NCBI GenBank assembly: GCA_039619475.1
Contig: CM077115.1
Span: 479,210,400 to 479,274,399 of the forward strand
DNA: 64,000 bases
Origin: Icerya purchasi
Lineage: Eukaryota > Arthropoda > Insecta > Hemiptera > Monophlebidae
Direction: 5' to 3'
The notes below the pieces were generated by a model. It was not told the origin of the DNA. It searched no databases and saw nothing but the letters and a program-made list of their open reading frames with translations. Positions 21,913-32,769 of this stretch are shown here, piece by piece. The position numbers and the translations under genes are program-made. Every line of letters starts with the position of its first letter. Position 1 is the first letter of the stretch.

Positions 21913-24863
21913 GTTTGAATAATATTTTTAACTTTTTACTAAAAAATGTAGAAAATTATTACTTTTAACGTTAGAGCAAACTTTTATTAATGCGTGAAGA
22001 ACACTGCTTCAACAAATTCTACACGTTCGACATAGCACTAATACTGACTGCCTGAACAGATCCTTTCGAGATTCTAGCTCGATGCAAGTCTTTGAAGATG
22101 TTGAGTCGTATCAGATAAACCACATTCCTTTGGTGAAAGCTGGATACATACGCAGATGAACGAAGTTGAGAGGTGTTCTTTCGGTTATGGGTGTTTGTGT
22201 GTAGGTGTGAACATATGAACCGTTTTTCTACAAAAGATATGACATGGAAGATTCGGGCAGACTCGATGACCTTGACACATGATCGAAATCAACGACATGA
22301 CAACATGCATGCAAGGATATAAGCAGAGTACCTTTGCACTATGAGGGTACGCGGACATATTGAGGAAAAAAATATAATATGAAAGATATTGAAAAAAAAA
22401 ATATTTAGAGTTTGAAAAAAATAGAATAATCTTAAACTAATAGACTCGAAAAGAATTATTACGAATGATGTTAAAATCTATATGGTGCGTGGGAATGTTT
22501 GGTGTGGTTTCACTGTAGTTTCAGGGGGATGTACTCATGAAAAATAATAGAAAATAATTGAAATTTGTGTAGGGTGGATAAGGGAGAGGGAAATTATGAA
22601 ACAGCGTTAAATAAAAATATACTCGAATTAATGTTTGAATACTTACGTTTGGAAAAAGTCTTTAGAGGGGAAAAAATATATTTTAGACTAATTCCATAAT
22701 ACATAGACATGAAAAATTATTATGAACAATATGAGAAATACCGGCAGAAGATATGTGCGCAATCATACTAGTGAAGATGACAATGGATTTATTTTTAGAA
22801 CCTGAGAAAAAATAAAATAAGAAAATTATCAACGGTCGGAGGAAATGATTGGAAGCGAAAAAAAAATATAATTAGGCTAATTCTATAATATTAGACTTGA
22901 AAAAAATTAATAAGAACGATAGGTAGCAGATGAGTGCGAGGGAACATTCTGTGCGCGGGAGAGAGTGGCTAATACATTGACAGATTTATTTTTAGAATCG
23001 GAGAAACAAAAAAAATATAAAAATTATGAACGTTCGGAAGAAGTAAACAGCAGTGTAAAAGAAAATTATACTTAGGCTAATTCTATAATATTAGACTTGA
23101 AAAAAATTAATAAGAACGATAGGTAGCAGATGAGTGCGAGGGAACATTCTGTGCGCGGGAGAGAGTGGCTAATACATTGACAGATTTATTTTTAGAATCG
23201 GAGAAACAAAAAAAATATAAAAATTATGAACTTCGGAAGAAGTAAACAGAAATGAAAAAGAAAATTATACTTAGGCTAATTCTATAATAATTTGACTCGA
23301 AAATAAAATATATATGAAGTGGTTGTGTGTATGTGTGTGTGTGTGGGAGTGATATCGCGGCGTTTATTTCGACGGCGACCGGAGCGTGTGTGGAATAGTA
23401 CAGTGTAGCTTTGTAGAGGTTAACATAATGCTTGATATGTGTGCATGAATGGATGGTGTGCTTTTGCAATGAACGGAGAATACGGAAAAATAATAAAAAA
23501 AGAATCAACGGATTACAAATAAGATCGGAAGCGGAAAAAGACGAAAAAATATTTATCAAGTGGTGGTGTGTACGTGCGTGTGTATGAACTTGTAGCGATC
23601 GCGAACAGGTTTCTAACGGTGGCAAGTGAGAGTGTGCATAGATGATCGGCTGGTTAATTTCAAAACGAACGACTGGAATTCACCTCACCTGGTGACAGTT
23701 TCAACTAGTTGCTGGAACATTTAAATATTTCTAGTACAGCCGCGGTCGCGCTTACATAATACATCTCGTAGCAGCACACTCGCCCGCTTTCATTCGACTG
23801 ATGGAACGTTCAAATATTTTCTTTAAAAATAAAATTTAAAAAAAAAATGCCGGAACGGAGCACGACTCGGAAAATTCCTTTAAATTTTGGGTTCTAAGTG
23901 TTGAGATTCAAACGTTTTTATCACTCCGGCAAAATTTTACCCCTCCCAACCTCGAAAAATGAAAATTAAAAAGTATGCTACATATATTACATGCAAAGGC
24001 ATGTGTAATACATACATATGATAGTAGAGGGCGCGATGTGTGGGAATGGGTGTGCACTTTCACTGTGGTTAATGTTATGATGGATATATGCGCGGGGACG
24101 GCGTGTGTGTTTCCACATTTACCTGTACAAACGGGGAAATGTGATAATGAAAAAAATATATTTAGGATAATTTTGGAATTTTTTATACTTAGGCTTCGAA
24201 ATATTAAAAAAAAAAAAAAAAAAAGATCGCAGTATCGGGAACATACGACGCGTGCGCGGGAACGGTACGTATGCTTTCGCAGTGACTAACGCTTTGTTGG
24301 ATATATGCGCGGGATCGTGGAAAGAGCGAGCGGAGACTTGGGTTAGTTTCAGGCTTTAAATAGTATACTTGGGTTAAATTTGGAATTTCCATACTTAGGC
24401 CCTAAATTTTGAAAAATTGCGGTAATGTTGTAGACAGGAGGGGTGGGCGGGGACTTGGGTTAGTTTCAGACGTTAAATAACATACTTGGGTTAATTTTTA
24501 ATCGGTTACTTTCTACTCTCTACACATTAAAAATAAATACTTAGGCTAATTTTATATTACATATACTTAGACTTTGAATTAATTAAAAAGATCGCGGTAA
24601 CGCTGTAGACAGGAGGGGTGGGCGGGGACTTGGGTTAGTTTCAGGCATTAAATAATATACTAGGGTTAGTTTTAATTGGTTCGAACTATGGGAAATGCGC
24701 GGAACCTGTACAGAGGAATTTGGAGGAAATTTGCAGAAAATTGAGGAAATTTGCTAAAAATTGCAGGAAATTTGGGGAAAATTGGGGAAACTTGGGTGAA
24801 TTTTCAGCGCCCGTGCAAGAAATTGGGTTACTTTCTGCCCTCTGCACACAGTTCTCGGGTTTG

Positions 24864-24871
24864 TGACGTCA
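24864..24871. promoter_or_regulatory. Palindromic TGACGTCA near the right terminus
   Basis: Mirror of 6086-6093, lying 31 bp in from the right end. Functional meaning is unproven. Confidence 0.35.
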
Positions 24872-24902
24872 GAGGTCCCAGAACATAGATTTACTGACTA
24901 CT

Positions 24903-24908
24903 CATGAA
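24903..24908. repeat. Target-site duplication CATGAA, right copy
   Basis: Identical to 6049-6054. It directly follows the terminal CT of the palindrome and leads back into the R1-type coding frame. Confidence 0.9.
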
Positions 24909-25180
24909 TCTAATTTTTTTCAACTCGCAGGTGTTGTCCGGGCATGACAAGTTTCAATCCTACTTATACAGGTTTGGGCTTGCTGATGCCCCGAATGCAT
25001 ATTTTGTTCATTACACTTAGTCGATGATCTGAATTCTGTTTGACTACCCTGTCCTTTCCGATATTCTTGGAGAACTCGTACGCACTTCCTTATATGCTCG
25101 ATAGAAGAAACTTCCCTGAATAAGTCGAAAGGGCAATGCATTTAAAATTTACGTTGTCCAATCAGTAATAGTTTTCCTAT
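24909..25180 (+). pseudogene. R1-clade retrotransposon, C-terminal part (resumed)
   Basis: After the insertion the frame left at 6054 continues. It reads QVLSGHDKFQSYLYRFGLAD, then a degraded cysteine-knuckle region, then VDDLNSV with stops. 'LtGHg.F..YL.rF.l...p.C..C...Dd.eHtlf.C' is the C-terminal zinc-knuckle layout of R1-clade reverse transcriptases; the cysteines are largely lost. The old copy was therefore probably already inactive when the palindrome inserted. Coding likeness fades near 25180. Confidence 0.8.
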
Positions 25181-25189
25181 ACCTTATTT

Positions 25190-26470
25190 CAAACGTGATC
25201 CCGAGGCTATTGTTTGGATGTTCGACCTGGTTTGTTCGGCTTTTCTTGCTATTATTACATTTATTTATTTTATTACTAACGTAATAAAATGAAAAAAAAA
25301 AAAAAAAAAAAATACAAACCAGTAACACATAATGTGATTGGTGGCGGAACTATGTTTATATCCGGTCACCTTCCAATAATCTAAGTACTTTTGTAGGGAG
25401 TTACTACACACATAGTTTATTATCTTTTCATTTTCATTTATCGGTTACGTGACACATACACGCATTATATTCTTGAGTAGTTTACTTCCCTGCTGCTTTA
25501 CGGACAAATTTCAGAATAAATTTCCCTCGTCCGCAATATTGGAAATAGGGAATTATATATAAAAAAAAAAAAAAGTTGCTTGACCGCTTGCGAAACTTGT
25601 CAACCCATGGATTGATTTGCAAGTTCCGAGTAGATCTGAGTAAAGCGAAGTTACTATGTATTATTAAATGAACAGTTATTGCATATACATATGTGCAATC
25701 GGTTCTGAAAATGATTCTGATAAAGCTCACAAATTAGTAAGGGGTTTTAAAGTCGAGAAATCGTTTTTGTTCTCAGTATTTGCGTTGGTAATAAGACTAG
25801 CATTTTAGGTTTAATAAAAAGTGAATAAAGAATAATTCCTTTATTTACTGTGTTACATCCAGAATTTGAATTTTATGATGAAATAAATTTATTTATGATT
25901 TACAAGGCGGTTTTAAAAATTATTTAAACTAAAATACGCTTTCAAAGTTGAAAAATAGAGTTAGGCAATTGTAACTTTTGTATTACAAGTGCATTGTTGT
26001 TATGCAACTGATTAATATGCTTCAATTGCTCTACAAATTTGGAATTAATCTGAGCGGCCATCAGATACTATATATGTATTTATCTATTTGTAAATGATGA
26101 CGTAACCCCCACGCTCGGAGTAACATATAAAAACAAAAAACGTCATGACAAACCATTACCAGATACGTAATTGAAATTGTAATAAAAATGCTATGTAAAC
26201 AGTAAATTATTTTTTTATTTAATTTTTAAACAATGGCCTATTCCCAAACTTTATGTACGGTGCATTTATTAAAATACATATTTATATTATTAGAGTTTAC
26301 GTAACCTATTCACTTAGTTTTTTTTTTACATTACACAAGTTATATTCTCCTCTGGCTGATCATTGCCTAAACGCGGTGGAGGAATCTGTGTACTCCAGGC
26401 AATCGGCCAGGTTTCATAGATGAGGAGTCAAACAAACAATGATCGCTGCTAGTAGAAACAACACTACCAG
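25190..26470. other. Unassigned A+T-rich sequence
   Basis: No gene or repeat copy could be supported. Poly-A runs lie at 25291-25311 and 25561-25574. The frame at 25482-25730 has no recognisable motif. Confidence 0.45.
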
Positions 26471-26480
26471 TAGAATAGAG

Positions 26481-27643
26481 CAGAGATGTTGCGGATATTC
26501 GCATCCGCAATTGCGGAACTTCCGTATTAATTTTGACCTCCGCAACCACATCCGCATCCGCAATAATCAATGCGGAGTTTTTGAAGATGAGGACGTTCAG
26601 CATGACATATGTAACATGTCACGGCCAGAAATTGTGGGCCGGGTCAGCGAGTGGCATGTACTATCGTATTTCGCTGATTAATCGATAGGAGACTAACCAA
26701 TATTGAACAAGCTGTCAATGGTTTTTTTTTTTTTGTTTAACAGTTTGGATTGTAAATCAATCAAAACGTCTTTAGATGCACTGTACGGACCTTTTTTTTT
26801 ATTTACTTTGTTATTATTTGAGTATTTTGCCGTGGATAATCTATTGTGATAATTTATAAATGGCCCCGCAATGCTACCACCGACGCAAAGTTTAATTTCG
26901 GTTTATTTTAAACCATATGAACATGACCAAGATAAATCTTAGCGTAAAATATGCAATAAACGTACTCTCGCAAGGATCGCACAACTACGTCTTTAAAGAA
27001 TCATCTGATATATCAATGTATCCGGAACAATTTTTTCAATTGCAAAGCTCAGATAATAAGAAACTATTGCAGAAAAAAAAGAAAAAAAACATGAACAAGG
27101 TAAGTTTCAATAATATTCATTTATTAGTCTCGTTTTATGAATATGGTTTAACTACTGCTAAGTAAATGTAATGTGAATTGTCAGCTGACTACATTTGAGA
27201 AATTTCGATCCGATAGTTTTCATTTTTTACATTTAATAATAGGGCAATGATGAGATTTGAATGAGAGCTGGTCGAAAGACTGACGGTATAATATTACTGT
27301 TCCTCTGACAAGCTGAACAATTATTTAGTGGCGTGGGATTACTTTATGAAACTCTGTGAAACAGGTTAAAACCTGAAAAGGCCAGCGACATTGCTCTTTA
27401 TTAAATATAATGCACCAATTTTTAAATTTACCTACGAAAATTTTTATTATAAAATAAAGATGACTAAAAATGTGATTATAAAATAGTAAGCATTACTAAA
27501 AGTATCATTATAAAATAAAAATTTATTACATTCATACCTAAATTAACCAACTCTTAAAAAAAAAATTTAACACCTGCAAACCACATTAGCATCCGCATCC
27601 GCAGATTTAGACTCAAAAACCATCTGCGCCCGCAACACTCCTG
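26481..27643. mobile_element. hAT-like non-autonomous element, 1163 bp
   Basis: The ends are CAGAGATGTTGCGGA and, inverted, CAGGAGTGTTGCGGG, matching at 12 of 15 positions. The flanks are GAATAGAG (26473-26480) and GGATAGAG (27644-27651), an 8-bp duplication with one difference. CAG-starting inverted ends with an 8-bp duplication are typical of hAT elements. Both subterminal regions carry repeated ATCCGCA / TGCGGAT words. The interior has small open frames (26439-26681 and 26917-27165) but no transposase block I recognise, so it is probably non-autonomous. Confidence 0.65.
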
Positions 27644-27659
27644 GGATAGAGAACAGAAT

Positions 27660-28580
27660 TTGATGCAGCTAATGAAGTCAGCATTATCATAAACAAAAGA
27701 TGGGCTAACACAGTTAATATACACAACTACAAATCAGTAGTAGAATAATCTTAACAAAGATAAATACGAACCCGACAATAGCAACAATTATGCAAATATC
27801 TATTCCGACGAATAAATGTGAAGGCGAGAAGGCCCAGAAAATATATTAAAGAGAGAATTTGGAATATCTAAAATAAAATTTAATAATGTTAAGCGATTAG
27901 ACTGCAGTAGTAGAAAAGGAAAAAGAAGGGGGTTTTCAAAGAAAATGAAATGATAATAGACAATATAATGTACAGGCATCGCCCAATAAGAATATACATA
28001 TATATATATATATATATATATTTATTTATTTTTTGGCTCGGCTAACACTGATTCTTTTATTTTTTGTTTAGATAATTAAAATTTTGGTTCTATTCGCTAT
28101 TGAGTAACGGAAGAACGCGATTATTAAAAAAATGAGAGGGTTTGGAAACGTAATTATCGATGAAATATTACAACATTAAGGTTGTATTAATTTAGAGTAA
28201 AGTACGAATTGTTCATTGAATAAAGAGGAGCACTTGAAAAACAAATGGTTAGCGTCGCATACGTAACTATTCTCCGGTAGATGAAGGGGTCAGAATAAAG
28301 ATGAAGAAAGAGAGACCCGGTTCCGAAAATCGAGGAGGAATGAATTGTTAAATCAAAAACGACATATGGATACAATGGAGTTCTGTTGAAAAACTTGAAA
28401 GCCCTGGAACCGTAGACTAGAAGGAATGGAAGGTTGGATAGAAAGATAGAAGGAGTGCGGATTGGAAAACGAGTGGGCATACATGTCGGACTAAAATTTC
28501 GAATGTAATTTTTTCGACGAAAGAAAGAATATTATTGATGGATAAAGATTAATATGCAAATTATCATGCGTAGTATCTAA
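27660..28580. other. Unassigned sequence with a TA microsatellite
   Basis: No gene was found. A (TA)n tract lies at about 27993-28021. The minus-strand frame at 28187-28480 shows no known motif. Confidence 0.4.
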
Positions 28581-28584
28581 GTAT

Positions 28585-28949
28585 GTCGTCGCGATAGCCT
28601 AGTTGCTAGAGCGCTTGACTTCCGTTACCACGGGTTCAATCCTGAGCGACGACAGAACTTATTACAAAGAATTAAATTAAAATACTCGCTAATAATCGCG
28701 TGGAAGGCAATGGCAAACCACCACGTACACCATCATATGTGCGCTAGGTCACAGTACACAGCAGACTCACACGGGACTGCGCACTTGTATATACCGATAT
28801 AAATCAAACGATTACTAATCAGTTCCGAATGTAGTCTTGCGTGTGTAGACCTGCGTTGCATACAATAATTGCCTAGTGTATATCTGTACAGCTGAGATGT
28901 ACGAATAGGTAGTCGCCGACGCTCAGGAATTAAGTATGGCACTATAAAG
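28585..28949 (+). mobile_element. tRNA-derived SINE, copy 1
   Basis: The head (28585-28653) is tRNA-like: 7-bp acceptor strands GTCGTCG / CGACGAC, an A-box-like TAGCCTAGTTGCTAGAG, and a B-box GGTTCAATCC. It lacks a credible anticodon arm and is followed by a body of about 295 bp, so it is a SINE and not a tRNA gene. The body contains GGAAGGCAATGGCAAACCACC-like sequence (28701-28721) and ends in GGCACTATAAAG. A second copy lies inverted at 50783-51114. The 3' end abuts the RNase H remnant of the neighbouring LINE. Confidence 0.85.
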
Positions 28950-30240
28950 TAGCTAAGTACGCTAGATTGTCGACCATTTCATTTGCCTCAATTCCAACAT
29001 GATCTGGTACCCATAAAAAAATGGTTAAGTTAACTGACCGAGAAAAGTCATAGAAATTTAAAGAAAAATATGAGAGCTTATTGTACAAAATAGCGTAGGA
29101 GATAAACTTTTCCATTCTATAACAAATGTGCGATAGGATGGAAATATTTTTAGAAGAAAATCGCCAATTGTGAAGTATGAAAGTATAAGAACTAATGAGT
29201 TTCGACAGCTATATAGACACAGGCGTTTTATTATAAATCGGTATGCAAGATATGACCTACGGACTGACAGGGGTGGAACATTGGACTCAGCATGCATTGT
29301 AACAATAGAAGTGGATTACAGTGCCCCGAGACAAAATCTTAGGCAACAGTTCTGTATACGGTCTAGTCTGATGGTGTCGAGATTGCGCAGCATTTCCACA
29401 TAGAAAAGCGTGGTAATTTAGATCTTATGATTGCTTTGTAAAGCATAATAAGCGTGGCCGGATCATCATGCCAGTTGGTTAACGAGAGAGATTTGATTTG
29501 GTCTTTTACAAGTAGAGTGAGTAGTTTATTAACTATAATCATACACGTACTATAGAACACTTTTTTAACTTGTATGTTCTGAAAATGTTAGGCGGTTATT
29601 AAAAAATAATTCCCAAGTAGCGGAAGTTATTAACTTGAAGATAGGAATTTTGTGCCGATATGAGAAAACATGCAACGTGATGTAGATGATAAAATAGGAA
29701 GATGGATGGAAGAGAGGGAATTTTCTAGTATGGTAATTTGGAAGAACAATATTAGTCTTATATATTCAATTTTCTATAAAATACCCGTTATTGTTATACG
29801 AAAGGCATCTCTCCACAGAGCTGACTGAGCATTCCAGTCACCTCCAATGATGTAAGGATGTGGAAGAGAGTCAATAAAGGAATCCAAATAAGTGCGAAAT
29901 AGACTAAAATTTGAGGGAATGTAAACAGAAATGAAATGAAATGCTCGAGAAAAATTATTAATTGGTATTGTAAAAAATTGAGATGAGATGTTTGCAAAAA
30001 GGAACTGAAGGAATTGCGAACAATAAAATAGATTTACTTACTAAAATTGCTGCACCTTCATAATCTTCTCGGTCAGATCTAATTATTTTAAACGTTTTAA
30101 TGTTAATTTTTGCTATAATATCTTTGAGCCACATTTCGGAGAGCAAGGCAGTATCTATTTGACATTGATATATTAGGCTCTCTAACGTATTCCTCTTTGC
30201 TCTTAGACTTCGGCAGTTCCACTGTAAAATTTTCACTTTG
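28950..30240 (-). pseudogene. I-type non-LTR retrotransposon remnant (endonuclease, RT end, RNase H)
   Basis: Read on the minus strand. The endonuclease start MKILQWNCRSLRAKRNTLES lies at 30236 and continues with LLSEMWL, IIRSDREDYEGAAILV, and in another frame IIGGDWNAQSALWRD near 29810-29860. The RT core is gone. The copy resumes at 29560 with the RT C-terminal block SLTNWHDDPATLIMLYKAI, IRSKL, LDRIQNCCLRFCLGAL, and PPLSVRRSYLAYRF. It ends with an RNase H piece, FLWVPDHVGIEANEMVDNLA, at about 28960-29020. Endonuclease, then RT, then RNase H points to the I group. Frameshifts and an internal deletion make it dead. Confidence 0.82.
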
Positions 30241-31954
30241 CAGTTAACTAATTAAAAGCAGGAGAATCTTAAGGTTAAAGAATAATGACAATTAAATCGA
30301 GATGATTAGGAATATTCTTGGAAAACACTCGGAGATAAAGAATGATACTAAATAGACTACGTATTAGTTAGAAGAAGATATAAGAACAAAATAAAACAGT
30401 GCAAAATATATCCAGAAGCAGTAATCAGAAGCGATCATAACATGGTAATATTGGAAATACAACTAAAATAGAGAAACAATCATGTAACATGAGAAACGGG
30501 AAAACTAAAAGAGGATAAAATAAACGAATACTAAAAAGAAGCGTAATAAAAATATTGATGATAAACGGAATCTCTTAAAAAACAGTAATACATGCAACAG
30601 AAGAAACATTAGGAAAAGTGATCAAAATGCATGAAAAACCATAGATTATTAATAACGTTATTAGATTAATGAAAAGAAGACAATTTAGGAAGGACAAAAT
30701 GTTTGTCCACAAGAAAGATAGAAATAAGGTAAAGAGAGAAGCAAAGATAGTAGAGATAGCGTGTATAGAAAATCAATGTAGACAAACGGAAGAAAATATC
30801 AAAAAGAGAAATATAAAGAGCGGATATACAAAAAAGTTCAGGAGATTTTAAAAATAAAATCAATATGAACTTAAAAATGAAAACATCGCCATAGAAGAAT
30901 AAATCAACAGATAATGTAGAACCAACAATAACCGTTTGGCGTAGATATGACAAATGTTATTAAGTGCGTACATTCTCATTTAATACTTATTTCATTTATA
31001 TCCGCTTTTTATTATTAAGTTTGCAGATAAGTTCGAGAATAGGTTACTTGGTTGTAGCTGGTTACGTTTTCTTTTCTCGCTGCTAATTTTAAATTTCTGT
31101 TCGATATTGCGTTTCCAAAAGTACCGCTCATTCGATTTTACGATTCGCAAAGGTTTTCGAACCCTGATTTTCGCGTATTATTTGCTTTCTCTTTCGTTTT
31201 CTTTCGTTCGTTATCGCTTCCCGTTTCTTTGGTTTTCGTGCCTAGTAATTCATTTTCCTTCGTCCACTTTACCTCATCGTCGTTTACTATATAACCAATT
31301 CTTTTCATGGCTTGTTGTCGTCAGCGCTTTTACGCAAAATATAACCACAAAATCCAATGTTTTCTTATTTTCGATGATTAAACGCTAAACAATAACTACA
31401 GGAGAACTTGAAAAAGCCCTAATAGAACTTTGGGGGCAAGAAAAGCGCCTGGATACACGGTAATATTAGTAGCAAACTACTAAAAAAAAATATATATATA
31501 TATAATTTAATTAAAGAAACGCATAGGAATCCCGTAAGATTTTAAATGTAATTAGATCAATAATAATTCCTAAAAAAAGAACGAGAAAATGCGTACAACA
31601 TCGCACAATTAGTCTAACAACACGTACTTCGAAGATATTAACAAAAATTATACCCGACAGAATTAAACATAAAATTTGACAAGAGCTAAGTAAAAATCAG
31701 TATGGTTTCAGGCAAGGCAGAGAAACTAGAGAAGCGATACCAGATTGAAGAATATTATTGAAAAAGAAGATAGAAATAAATCAGTCGCTGTACACATTAC
31801 CTTTAAGGATCTAGAAAAACCGTTCGACAAATGTATTTAGAAATTACCCAATGAAATACCGGAAACAATGCATACGGAAATAAAGAAGAGAAAGAAGGTT
31901 TAATAGAAATCAAAAAAAAAAAAATTAATAAAAATAAAAGATACGGAAAAATTC

Positions 31955-32115
31955 CGGATCGAAGCCGCTCCCAGGTTTACCCAGCCTGAAATAATTGGGT
32001 ACCAGAGAAATCTGGAAAGGTAAAGGCGGCCGAGAGAAAGGAACTCTGCTCTCTCCCCCTTACTCTCATTAGTGCAGTTGGGTTTTCCATATTGTTAACT
32101 TCACAATCCATGATA
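31955..32115 (+). repeat. Diverged short repeat, copy 1
   Basis: Shares the words CTGAAAT, CAGAGAAATCTGG and AAGGCGG, plus a trailing TTAACTTCACAATCC block, in the same order as 38235-38405. Identity is modest. It may be a transposable-element 3' region lying within or next to the LINE remnant. Confidence 0.45.
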
Positions 32116-32584
32116 CCTTATCAAAGATATATGGGACTTACTAAAAATTGATTTGTAAAATTCCATTACACACTTACATACAGGTCAAGCTAATAAAAGC
32201 GTGTTAAAAGTTAGAAGTATTAGAAAAAGAAATATACAATAAAGAAATATACGATAAAGAAATATGAAAATAATCGGAGAAAAAATAAAACTAGTGAAAA
32301 AACAAAAATATCTAAAAAACCTAATTACAGAGGATGGAAGAAATAAAAATGGAAGATAAAAGTGAAAAACTACAATAGAAAAATTAGCGTTTAATTAAGA
32401 AAATAAGCTCTTCTAACATCTAAAAATATTCAGATTGAAATAAAGAAAAAACTTATTACAGTATTCATACGAGGAACATTCTATGGTTCAGAAACTTGAA
32501 ATTTAGACAAACAGTTGAGCAGCCAACTAGAAGCACTTGAAGTGTGTTGAAGAAGAATGGAAAAGATATCATGGATGGAAACGG

Positions 32585-32725
32585 GAAGAAATAAAGTATT
32601 AGCGTTAAGGAAGAAATAAAGTATTAGCGTTAAGGAAGAAATAAAGTATTAGCGTTAAGGAAGAAATAAAGTATTAGCGTTAAGGAAGAAATAAAGTATT
32701 AGTGTTAAGGAAGAAATAAATCTAT
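32585..32725. repeat. 25-bp minisatellite
   Basis: About five perfect or near-perfect copies of a 25-bp unit starting GAAGAAATAAAG lie head to tail at 32585, 32610, 32635, 32660 and 32685; a sixth unit breaks off. There are no spacers. It expands a stretch at the 3' end of the LINE remnant. Confidence 0.9.
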
Positions 32726-32769
32726 TAAGAACATTATTGCGCGTATACCGTTATTTTAAAAAAGGGAGC

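Larger units (their letters stand above)
6055..24902. mobile_element. 18.85-kb palindromic mobile element, possibly Polinton-related
   Basis: The element is one inverted repeat: arms 6055-15196 and 15763-24902 around a 566-bp A+T spacer. It starts AGTAGTCAGTAAATCT and ends with the exact complement, so the termini are 5'-AG and CT-3'. It is flanked by the 6-bp duplication CATGAA. The host site is an R1-type ORF whose frame is restored when the element is removed, which fixes both borders. Among animal DNA elements, a 6-bp duplication with 5'-AG ends and a 15-20 kb size is characteristic of Polintons/Mavericks. Families such as IS3EU or Dada also make duplications of about this size. No integrase, polymerase or capsid gene is recognisable inside, so the class is an inference. 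The only convincing gene is the 331-codon ORF, present once per arm. Confidence 0.88.
15763..24902. repeat. Right arm of the 9.1-kb inverted repeat
   Basis: Mirror image of 6055-15196. All repeat fields and ORFs described for the left arm are present in reverse order, including the 199-bp tandem pair (about 22888-23286) and the subterminal AATTTCC array (24712-24797). The T19 run of the left arm is matched by A19 here. Confidence 0.93.
30270..32760 (+). pseudogene. RTE-type LINE remnant
   Basis: Plus-strand pieces appear in the correct order. The endonuclease end IDYVLVRRRYKNKIKQCKIY ... RSDHNMVILEIQL lies near 30350-30470. A linker with IINNVIRLMKRRQFRKDK follows at 30645. RT pieces are KILTKIIPDRIKHKI and QYGFRQGRETREAI at 31630-31735, then VAVHITFKDLEKPFDK near 31780. 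A C-terminal LITEDGRNK, GTFYGSET and LEALEVC-RRMEKISWMETG block lies at 32330-32585. This matches the endonuclease/reverse transcriptase of RTE-like LINEs. Stops abound, and a stretch at about 30960-31390 has no LINE similarity and may be a later insertion. Confidence 0.75.

Noticed and set aside
6055..24902. Dismissing the palindrome as an assembly or chimeric-read artefact
   Set aside because: A fold-back artefact would not be bounded on both sides by the same 6 bp, nor would it leave two parts of one R1-type gene that rejoin in frame. An error confined to the centre cannot be fully excluded, so read support is still worth having.
6055..24902. Identifying the element as a retrovirus or LTR retrotransposon
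   Set aside because: The ends are inverted repeats, not direct; they begin AG instead of TG; the duplication is 6 bp; and there is no gag or pol coding inside.
28585..28653. Functional tRNA gene
   Set aside because: The acceptor, D and T regions look right but the anticodon arm does not fold, and the segment continues into a repeated SINE body.
32585..32725. CRISPR-like array
   Set aside because: The units are directly adjacent with no spacers, and the window is eukaryotic; this is a minisatellite.
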